Under the pieces are notes generated by a model. The model was not told where the DNA came from and did no database searches. It saw only the letters and a program-made list of their open reading frames with translations. A DNA stretch of 64,000 nucleotides from Liopterus haemorrhoidalis (Eukaryota; Arthropoda; Insecta; Coleoptera; Dytiscidae), in NCBI GenBank assembly GCA_963971575.1, contig OZ020625.1:25879253-25943252 (forward strand), read 5' to 3'. The translations under genes and the position numbers were made by a program. Positions within the stretch are counted from its first letter, which is position 1; each line of letters starts with the position of its first letter. Shown in pieces: positions 1 through 9,600 of this stretch.

Positions 1-798
1 TCAATTACAAACTAAACTTATTTTTTAACAAATACATTTAGTGGGAACAAATATTATGGTAGGGAATACAAGTGTAAACCATATTAGCAGATAAGGGGAA
101 AAAGGGAAAAAAGTTATTTACCGATTTATTAGGGGTGAGTTGTAAACGTCAATCTGGTCATTCATTAAGGGAATTCCAGAGTTAATATTTTTGTGAATTT
201 CTCGGTATTCTAAAAGGTTCAGTTTAAGGCTTTTATTGTGTATGTGTAGGATTTTGAAGTCATTGACGGAAAGGTTATGATTATTGGAAATCATATGTTC
301 TGCTATGTTGGATTGTTCTACTTTGTTATTTTGGATGGCTTTCAAATGTTCACCAAATCTAGTAGCAAATTTTCGACCAGTTTGGCCTATATATATTGTT
401 GAGCAATCTTGGCCCGATGCTTGATAAACTCCACTTTTGTTGTGTAAATCATTTTTATCTAATTTATTATTAACGAGTAAATTTTTAATTGTATGTTTGT
501 TATAAAAGGCTGGGGTTATATTTGATTTCTTTAATTTTGATCCTATTTTGAAACTAACCTGGCCGTGAAAGGGTATTTTTTTATAAATTTTTGTATCAGG
601 TATACTTGGGGGATAAAAATATGTTAATAAAAGTTTTTTGCGCTTTTTTTTCTAATAATTTTGTCAATTTCAGTCTTGTTATAACCGTTATTAATAGCAA
701 TTTTGTAAATAGTTTGTAATTCCAGATTGTAGTCTTCATCAGAGAGTGGAACTTTTAATAATCGGTCTACATAACAATTGAAAGCAGCCATTTTAATA
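1..798 (-). mobile_element. 3' end of a Penelope-like retroelement
   Basis: Minus-strand coding sequence for the linker and GIY-YIG endonuclease part of a Penelope-like element. From about 795 leftwards it reads a linker segment (AFNCYVDRLL, then DEDYNLELQTIYKIAINNGY) typical of the region after the reverse transcriptase. At about 438-360 comes the GIY-YIG signature, as SGVYQ followed by TIYIGQTGRKFATRFGEHL. The protein ends at a stop near 118. One frame change is needed in the A/T-rich stretch near 620-645, so the copy is decayed. The reverse transcriptase itself is missing: the homology stops near 795, just before a tRNA-headed repeat. Bases 1-117 look like the element's 3' non-coding tail. 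The family call rests on the GIY-YIG motif and its position after the linker. Confidence 0.8.
118..795 (-). pseudogene. Penelope-like polyprotein, C-terminal fragment with GIY-YIG domain
   Basis: About 220 residues of a Penelope-like polyprotein, split into two frames (624-795 and 118 to about 610) by a frameshift in homopolymer-rich sequence. The GIY-YIG nuclease is thought to nick target DNA for this class of retroelement. The GVY and YIG triads and the downstream arginine (GQTGRKFATR) are present. The catalytic domain is therefore largely legible, but without the reverse transcriptase this copy cannot move by itself. Confidence 0.75.
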
Positions 799-847
799 TT
801 AATAATAGTATTAGTAATAGTTATGGAACACACTATACTAGAAGGCA

Positions 848-1413
848 TATCCTGGTCTAATGGTTAGCTTGGCCGCTTGCTATGCAGCAAACTAGGGTTC
901 GCTCCCGGGCAGGGGAGAGAATTTTTTTTTTATTTTTTTTTTCATTTTTATTTTGTCTAAATTATTTTGTCAAAATTCACTTATATTCTGGCAAATGTTG
1001 CATTTAATTTTTAAAAGCGTAAATTTAATAACTAGTTGGAATTATATTTTCATTTTATGTGTCATGTATACGAAACCAGAGGGGCGGAGCATATGACTTA
1101 AAACAATCAATGGAAGCCATAGGCGCAATTTTCAAAATCTTAATGAACCTTGCTAGATATAAAAAAAAAATACTGCACATATTTAGAAACCTAAATAATG
1201 GTATTAGGTATTCGATTTAAAATTAACAAAAAAATATTTAAACATACAATTTGTTTTTAAAGCTCTTAGATTAACATACGATAAATTATTTTTAAAATAT
1301 CGTTCATTTTGCCGTGATTACTACAAAGCAAAATTTGTCCTACACACTCAGCATGCCGCCTTCACTTATTATATACCTGCGAAACCCTGAAATGTGTAAA
1401 AATTCACACATTT
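848..1413 (+). repeat. Family A2 repeat with tRNA-like head
   Basis: This repeat begins with a tRNA-like head and continues into a body found in many other places in this window. The head has an A box (TGGTCTAATGG at about 853-863) and a B box (GGTTCGCTCCC at about 896-906). The body ends in the common terminus, whose complement reads CAGGGTTTCGCAGGTA. Another copy with the same head is at 20745-21312 on the other strand. Read in this direction it looks like a tRNA-derived SINE. Stems outside the B box pair poorly, so it is not called a functional tRNA gene. Confidence 0.65.
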
Positions 1414-1415
1414 CA

Positions 1416-2409
1416 GGCAGAACTAAATGGGAATTTCATTCTTTGTCACGAGACGGAACCTTGCTTGGGTTATTTCATTTTTCACGTTGGTATGTGAAAA
1501 TTTAAAATTCCAACAGTGAAACCATGGAAACGAATTACATTTGTTATAAAATATAATCATTTTTACATATTTTGAAGACAAAATAAAAAAAATGGGAAAT
1601 TTTTACTAAGAATTACACCAAAACCAAAATGTAATATAAATGACTTAGAATTTGCAATGTGAGTATGATTTACAAAGCTTAAACAAAAAGACCAAAAGTC
1701 CGATTTAATAGATAAAAATCAGCTGTGGCTACCACAAGATCGACCGCCATCACAAAGTACTTGTATAAAATACATTCTAACAGCAGAGCAGAAATAACTT
1801 GGCCTAATATTTTCTAACAGAGATATTATTTAACATGACCATGGAAACCTTACATATAAGTATGAAAAAATAGATACTTAGAAAAAATTTCAAAAAATTT
1901 TTCGAAAATTTTTCGTTTTATCAATAAATGTCTCAAATAAAAGTTCTTAGTTCTTTTATAGCAATTTTTGTTAAATACATTTTTTCGAAATATTTTTCTG
2001 TTGTTAAATATTCGCAAAAATCTTAAAATCGACACGAGTAAACTCCCATTTCTAGTCAACCGATTTTTACCAAAAGTTGATCAACTCGTGCCATTAATGG
2101 CAGAAGCTTAAATATGAAGTTTCATAAAAATCCTTCCAGCCGAATTTGCTCTGCACGTGTACACAGACAGACGGACAGACAGACAGACAGAAAGACGGAC
2201 AGACAGACAGACAGACGGACGGACAGACATACCGACAGACATCATGCTAAAAATAGTCAAAACGTTATGTAGGGACCTCAATTCGTGGAGATCCATCGAA
2301 ATCTGGAAATGTCAAAATCGGTATGATCACAATACCTCCCGTATATATGTTGGCGGTCGGTAAAAATGATTAGATTTCAAGATCTAGTTCCGCCTAAAGG
2401 TCTGAAATA
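1416..2409. repeat. Family C inverted-repeat element, split by a B element
   Basis: The two outer parts (1416-1713 and 2362-2409) match the MITE-like family C, seen nearly whole at 19236-19644 and 25748-26152. Shared landmarks are the terminal GGAACTAAATGGGAA-type sequence, an internal ACCATGGAAACGAAT segment, and a closing AATCTAGTTCCGCCTAAA-type end. Between the two parts sits a B-family repeat, so B inserted into C. The left end of C abuts the terminus of an A2 repeat at 1413. Confidence 0.6.
1714..2361 (-). repeat. Family B repeat with GTCY microsatellite
   Basis: Minus-strand copy of a ~0.6-0.9 kb family also at 17112-17580, 35383-36300, 58322-58945 and 63869-64000. Its right end has TGGCGGTCGGT; intact copies also end with the complement (ACCGACCGCCA), giving short terminal inverted repeats. 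An internal (GACA/GACG)n tract lies at about 2160-2240. The layout, with short terminal repeats and a central GTCY tract, resembles the mini-me/DINE-1 class described in flies. That comparison is from memory and only structural. Confidence 0.65.
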
Positions 2410-2421
2410 GCCTATACATAC

Positions 2422-2737
2422 CTTTCTGTGTTGTCTCCAAGACAACGTATATTCCCTCGATGTCCATAGTGTGCTACCATCTCAGTATACATTGTAAATA
2501 TGTCCCTGGCGACCCCGAGGGCGTGCAGTGGCGGCGGGAAAGTGCAAGGAGGCCTGTACAGTGGCGTGCAGTTCCAGTCGGGCGAAAGATCCGCCGGACT
2601 TGATCGTAAATAAACAGCCGCTTCAGTCCAATGATTCAGATCGCTCGCAATTCGTCTGTTGTGAATATCGGAGCGTGACAAGGCCTCCAGTGATAGAGAA
2701 TGGGACAGTTCTAGACTACGGACAGCCAGTTGGACAC
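2422..2737 (-). CDS. KNTC1: KNTC1 exon 11
   Basis: About 105 codons (to residue ~1200) in a locally GC-rich block unlike its surroundings. Phase 1 from exon 10 joins as G-VQLAVRSLELSHSLSLEAL, which resembles human LLDALELCKHTLMAVELSR. A PPLHALGVARDIFTMYTEMV segment follows. The acceptor TTGTACAG has a poor pyrimidine tract and abuts a MITE remnant. The donor is GTATGT; it ends in phase 2. The next exon is not in the window. The overlapping plus-strand frame at 2528-2893 is a shadow. Confidence 0.8.
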
Positions 2738-3840
2738 CTGTACAATTACATATATATTTTTATGTTAACCATTTCAAAATGGCGACCATTTATTAACAAA
2801 ATAATAATCAACATAGGTTTTACAAAGTTGAACGTAGCAAGCTTTGAAAACAATAAAAAAATTGATGTGAAGTGTGAATTTTCACACATTTAAGGGTTTT
2901 GCAGGTATTTAGTAACTGAATGATGATTATTTGGGATGCCAAAACAATTTTTATGTCAAAATATTTTTTTATGAACTTTAATTCCAATGCCTATTACCAT
3001 TATTTAAGTTTCTAAAGATGTGCACGATTATTTTTTTTATATATCAAGGTTCATTAAGATTTTGAAAATTGCGCCTATGGCTTCCATTGGTTGTTTTTAG
3101 TAATAGTTCCTCCCCTTTGATTTCGTGTACATTCAAATATAGAATTAAATTATAATTTCAACAATTTCCAGTGGTTATTAAATTTACGCTTTTAAAAATT
3201 AAATGCAACAATTGCCAAAATATAACTAGAATTTTGAAAAAATAATTAAAACAATATAAAAAAGAAAAAAAAAATAAAAAATAATATTGTCTCCTCTCGT
3301 AGGATTCGAACTCATTTTCTTGGGCAGAATGCCAGTATCTTAGCCACTGCACCAAGATACACGTTACTATTTAACGTGTTATATAACTATAAGTTTTTAA
3401 CATTAATAGCAAAAAACACAAAAAATTCTTTTTTTTCCAAAAACATAATCTGATCAAAAATTCCTGTTGTACTATTCCGGTTCACACCAATGTACATTAC
3501 TTAGATTTTTTCAGATTTTTAGTTTAAACCATTTGAGCTACAGGATGTGGGACAATTTTTTTTTTTCACAATTTTGGCAAAAATCGCTTCAAAATAATTT
3601 ATTTTGCAAAAATAAAAATTTGATCGTTAATCCACGTACCAAGGACTTTCATTTGATACCCTACTCAGAATTTAAAAAAAATATATTTTTTTTTTCGATG
3701 AGCACATGTTTGTTTATATTTTTAGGGGGATATGTTTTTTAGATGTTTTAGTATTTTTCCTATGTGCGGGTCAAAGAGTTTTATAAGCATGCCAAATTTC
3801 AACTCTCTAGGTTTAGCCGTTTGGCTACAATTTTTACCGA

Positions 3841-3914
<74 letters not shown>

Positions 3915-6642
3915 GACAAAATGACGGTATAAGGGTTTTTTGGTCATACCTGCAAAACCCTAAAAAGAAACAAAATATCTCTAAAATAAACTGTTTCAAA
4001 GCTTGCTACGTTCAACTTTGTAAAACTTATGTTGATTATTATTTTGTAAATAAATGGTCGCCATTTTGAAATGGTTAACATAAAAATATGACTATTTGGT
4101 GTCATTGTAAAGCTAATTTAATGTACTTTTAGGAAAAAAATATAAAATTATCGATTCCCTATGCTAGATCAAAAGTTGACACCATTTCCGGTGAAACCGG
4201 AAGTGCCTCAGAATTCTTATAGTAACCTTTAGATGGGCCTCTTTGTCTAGTTTAACTTTTGTTCTGAAGATTTTTTGTATCTTTACAAATAAAGGAGATT
4301 TTCGGGATGCCCCGTTTCAAACAAACACCCTGTATATATAAAAAAACATACCTTCTGAAGAACACATATTAGAGATGGTAGCATTCACACTACTATTCAT
4401 AGTCTCTTCGGCAGAATTAAATTCACTAAAATCTAATTCATCGTTAGAGCAATTCTTAAATAACATCGCTCCAAGCTGACAGATTGTTTCCACTTTTATT
4501 TCAGTCCTCACGAGCATTGCTTCAGCAGCGGAAACCATACCTGCCAGTGATTGACAGTGTGTGGCCAGCGCACACAATCCCGAACCTTCCGGTAATTCTA
4601 GTAAATGAGAGATTCGTTCAGATTCTACGCAGGCTTCCGGCCAATTTAAATCTCTACGTTCTACTTTTTCTACTGTTCGTACTATTAATGTACGAAGGAG
4701 TTGTTGTTTTTCTTCTTTCCAGATTGGAAGATTACAGTCATAGTTCATCTGGAAAAATAGTGAAATGTATATAATATATATGGATGAATATACAGTGGTC
4801 GCCATAAGTATGGAAACTTTTGTTATATTCATATAAATTCAACTTGAGTTATGCTTATGTATTTAATATATCAAAATTAATTTAGGAAATGGATCTTTAA
4901 TATATATTACGTCGTCAAGGATGAAATTTGTAGAAAAAATGACAAAGTTGGTTGATAACTTACAAATATAGTCGGATTGCTGATAGGTGACTGTTACATA
5001 TATGTATCAAGTAATGCATTCATATAATAATCTAGTTACCATTTTTCAGCGATTTTAAAAATGTTTTTTGTTATTTGTCTTAATTGTCAGTCTGTTAATA
5101 ATATTAATTAGTAGATCTTGCGGCCAATTATTAAATTTACAAACTTTAATTTTAAATCTGCTGGGATATTTTAATTCCGAAAAAGAGAACAATGGACCAC
5201 TTATTTCTCTATCTTGTGTGATTTCGGAATCAGCAATTCGCTGAATTATAAAATGTAATAAATCTGAACTTCTCACTAACAAAATCAAGAGAAAACGAAG
5301 GAAATTAAAATCTGAACCAGTTTATTTTATTGATACATTGGCACAAACGTATGGTCATGAAGTACTAAGATTACCTCCTTATCACTGCCAGTTTAACCCC
5401 ATTGAACTAATTTGGGGTATAACAAAAATTATTATGATAGACATATTGGTCAAAACGGATATTTTTGAAAATGTGGCAAGTAGCCTGTGATCAAATTAGT
5501 TGTGAAACTGGGCAAAATCTGTTAAAAAAAATATTTAATAAATGAATGGTGGGAAAGGGATAGGATTGTTGATGATATTAATCCAATAATAATAAATACA
5601 AGAAATGACAGCGACAGTTCAGAGAACGACGATATCATGCATTGCAGTGACTTTTTTTTTTTAAATATAAATAAACATTTAAATACAACTTGTAGCAATA
5701 TATTATATGAATAAATATATTTTTACTTAATATTTTATTACTTTGTACTTAGGGGAAACATAAAAATTTAATTTAAATAAACAACAAATTATAATCCAAA
5801 ATTTACGTATGAGTATAAGTTTTTCCTTATTTATAATGATTACCTTAAAATTGATAATTTTGTTTGTTTGAGTACTGCTGTGAATTTATTTTCGTGCTCT
5901 AATTAGTAAAGATATCTACGAATCATGCTGTTTCTTTCTAATGCTTTGTTTTTTATTAAAATAATTTGGAAGGTTAGTTGTCAACTTGCATCACTATACG
6001 TTACTATGGTTATGCAAATAATTATAATGATATAGACAGAGAAAGCATGTAGAATTGTATATCGATACTTGTAGCAACGAACAATCACCTATCGGCAATC
6101 CGACTATAGAGTAATTATCAATAAATACTTATAAACGTGCTCACCTTTAAAGCGTACTGTCTTTTAAGCGTATCAACCTGCGCAAGATACATGCGATGTT
6201 TGGAATTTGGTCCACTGTCGATAAGGGTGTCCAATGCGCTATTCAATACCTCCAGGTAATTGGGAGCAAGATACCGAAGTCGGTCACACTTCAAATATTC
6301 TTTGACTTGATATAGAATTCCTTCGCAAGAATAAATCTTGCTCTTATCATCCAAAGTCTTCAAATAATTCAGAGCTTCTTCATACCTACACCACATATAT
6401 GCCTTTAAAACCATAGATAAAAAAAAAAACATAGTTTAAATGAGATTTATAGTATATATTATATATCTATGTCTTATTTTATTGTTAAATGTACTAATAT
6501 TTTTTATATTTTAATATGTCCTTTTTTTATTGTAAATTGTAATAATATTTTTTATATTTTAATATGTTTATTTTAAATTGTACTAATTTTATTTTATATT
6601 ATGACGAATGTAAAAAACTCAAATTTTATTAACATGAATAAA

Positions 6643-6682
<40 letters not shown>

Positions 6683-9600
6683 CAAAAGCCCTAATTTCTG
6701 TGTATCCTCACGTAACGCTAAGTTCCTTGGTGCTAGCGGGGATTGAGGTGTGTGGTCGGTCGCCACCAGTCAGAGCGACGTTCTCCGACAGCAGCTCACT
6801 TAGGCTAAGCGCATAGTGAAGCAGAGAGCAAAGCAGCGATGAAAGCGGAGAGTAAAACAGCGAAAGAATGTCGCGCTTATAAAAGAGTGTCTACACATAG
6901 TGACGCGTTTAAAATCGAGCAGAAAGTTCACAAAATTATAATGGATTTTTTACTAACAAAAAACTCTTTCCTGAAATTTGGTTTTTACTAAAAAATAAAA
7001 ATAAACACACTAGAAGGTGCAATGTTCACAGAATAAATAAAAGTAGACATATACATGGTGAATTTCATCATTTCTATATGCAACTCCGCGAACATCCAGA
7101 AAAGTTTCATTCTTATTTTCGCATGAGTATTTCAACTTTTGATTATATTTTGGAAAAAATTCAACATAAATTGGTAAAAAATGAACAAATTTCAATCGGA
7201 ACTTACTATAAATACCTTTTATAAATGAGAACTACTTGTAAATGCCTCAATATCCATTTTAAACAACTATTTTAGCAACGATGATAGCAGAGAAATCGCA
7301 ATTGTTTGAACGCGTCGCTTTGCTCGACTATAACAACTATATAACCTCGCTGCAGTACGCTCCACTATCTGCGTGTTAACAGGAATTCATTTATTTAATT
7401 TCGCCGCTTTGCTCTCCGCTTTCATCGCTGCTTCACTATGTGTTTAGCCTTAGCGAGAATATAGCTCTTAACTCTCCAGTCAGTATATACCTTGGCTTGA
7501 TTAAAGAATGTTGTGTCAATTAACGTTATGCCTGCGGGCCGTGTCTGGTCCGATACTTATTTTTAAACGACACGCATTGAGCGGCATTTTAGGATTTTCT
7601 AGGTATAATCAGAAACAGCTATACCATTGATGTTCAGCATATGGCCCGCGGGCCGTATCCGGTCCGATACTAATTTTTAACGACACGCATTGATCAGCTT
7701 TTTAGGATTTCCTAGGTATAATCAGAAACAACTATACCATTGAGGTCCAGTATATGGCCCACGGGCCGTACCGAGCCCGATATTAATTTTTAAACGATAC
7801 GCATTAATCAGCTTTTTAGGATTTCCTAGGTATAATCAGAAACAACTAAACCATTCATGTCCAGCAAATCGCCCGCGGACCGTATCCGGTCCGATACTAA
7901 TTTTTAAACGACACGCATTGAGCGGCTTTTTAGGATTTCCTAGGTATAATCAGAAACAGCTATACCATTGATGTCCAGCATATTGCCCGCGGGCCGTACC
8001 CGGCCCGATATTAATTTTTAAACGACACGCATTAAGCAGCTTTTTAGGATTTCCTAGGTATAATCAAGAAACGTTTTTGTTTTGTTAATATACGCAGAAT
8101 CATGCAAATTTTAATAATTGATTCCTGCTTATATTGATTTTTATTCGATATCAGTTTGCCAACGTTGTTGGCAACGGGTCTACTAGTACTTTAATAATCT
8201 TTGAACAGACTTTTAAAAAAAAACGGAATCATACCTGGCATTGCGTATAAAATAATCAACTGCAATGAATGAGCAATGTTCTTTGACTGATGGATATTTG
8301 GTAGTGATGACACCAATATCATCCAGCATATCTGGATGGCCAACCTCCAAAATGTATTTCACAATATGTCTCATATCGAATTCATCTATTCTATCCATTT
8401 CATAATAAAGATGCTTAACGTATTTCTTAATGAGTTTTTTGAAAGGAAAATTTTCTCTTTCCTCACGTATCTGTTCTGCTAATGGATGGTTTTCTAGCAT
8501 AGCTTTTTGGGCTATTATATCGATGGTGTCAGACCAAGGAACATCGGCATGGTTCAACACAATAACCGTGCACTCCAATCTGGAAAACAAATATTAATTT
8601 TATTATCAAATACAGAGAAGAACGAAGTAACAATCATTAAAAGTGAGACCATGACAATTTAAGAAAACAAAAACCCTATTTAAAATCCATTCACAATAAA
8701 TATGAGATGACTTCACACTTGGTTATTTTAAGTACCAATCAGACCATTAATGAGTTGGTACATTTTTTTACTGAATGTTGGTAACATTTTTACACGTTGC
8801 CACGTTCAAATTGTACTGTTCAGTCATTTTTAAGTCAGGTTTGACATTTAAGTGAGGTGAAACTTAATTTTACATTAAATAAAATATTATTGTAATAAAA
8901 ATTGATGTGAAGTGTGAATTTTCACATTCCAGGATTTCGCAGGTATTTAGTAACTGAATGATGATTATTTGGGATGCCAAATCAAATATTATGTTAAAAT
9001 ATTTTTTTATTGATTTTAATTCGAATGCCTAATACCATTATTTAGGTTTCTAAATATGTGCAGTATTTTTTTTTTTTTTTATATAGCAAGGTTCATTAAG
9101 ATTCTGAAAATTGCGCCTATGCCTTCCATTGGTTGTTTTAAGTCATAACATTTTATAATAGAATCATAGATTTTAAAAAAATAATTTAAAATTAAAATGC
9201 AAAGAAAATAGAAAAAATAAAATTGCTTTGAGAGCGGAGCGAACCTAAGTTTTCAAATTAGAACGTGAGGATGCTAGCCATTACACTATCAAAGCATGCT
9301 GGTTCACTGTCTTAGATAAGTTATTAAATATTTTACGTGGTCAAACAAAAAACACAAAAAATGGGTTATTTTCCGAAAACATAATCTGATCAAAAATTCC
9401 TGTTGTGCTATTCCGGTTCACACAAATATGAATTTGTAGAACAGAATTTTTTCAGATTTTTAGTTTAAACCATCGGGTGTGGGACAATTTTTTTTTCATA
9501 ATTTTGGCAAAATTCTCTTCTAAATAATAAATTTTGCAAAAATAAAATTTTGATTGTTAATCCACGTACATTTGATACCCTACTCAGAATTTTAAAAACA

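Larger units (their letters stand above)
2859..3961 (-). repeat. Family A1 repeat, copy 1, with tRNA-like cassette and long GACA tract
   Basis: About 1.1 kb copy. The left end is TTGATGTGAAGTGTGAATTT, followed by CAGGGTTTTGCAGGTA; the right end is CATACCTGCAAAACCCT, so the ends form an imperfect inverted repeat. On the minus strand a tRNA-like cassette lies at about 3292-3362 with A box TGGTGCAGTGG and B box GAGTTCGAATCC. A (GACA)n run of about 18 units occupies about 3841-3914. Copies elsewhere have 2 to 15 units. Confidence 0.8.
2748..4336. repeat. Palindromic element F, split by an A1 insertion
   Basis: The left part (2748-2858) and right part (3962-4336) match two pieces of the long palindromic element seen whole at 16263-17111. 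The right end is the conserved CACCCTGTATA terminus. The left arm is cut off before the terminus. The two parts are separated by an A1 repeat. The intact copy supplies the empty site (AACAATAAAAAAAGAAACAA), so A1 entered an oligo-A stretch at the element's centre. All of this lies in KNTC1 intron 10. Confidence 0.8.

Noticed and set aside
848..920. Functional tRNA gene
   Set aside because: A and B boxes are present, but acceptor, anticodon and T stems do not pair adequately, and the same sequence recurs as part of a repeat.
2108..2363. Open frames with CLSVRLSV or DRRTDRQT repeats
   Set aside because: Translation of the GTCY/GACA microsatellite of repeat B; the same artefact occurs at 3722-4069, 17030-17584, 58256-58504 and 61065-61350.
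2528..2893. Plus-strand 121-residue open frame
   Set aside because: Antisense shadow of KNTC1 exon 11 running into element F; no family match, while the minus strand fits KNTC1 with proper splice phases.
3841..3914. Possible CRISPR-like array
   Set aside because: Plain tetranucleotide microsatellite without spacers, in a eukaryotic genome.
5055..5288. Extra KNTC1 exon
   Set aside because: Exons 9 and 10 join in phase 0 without it, the human alignment leaves no room, and it lies inside a TIR element.
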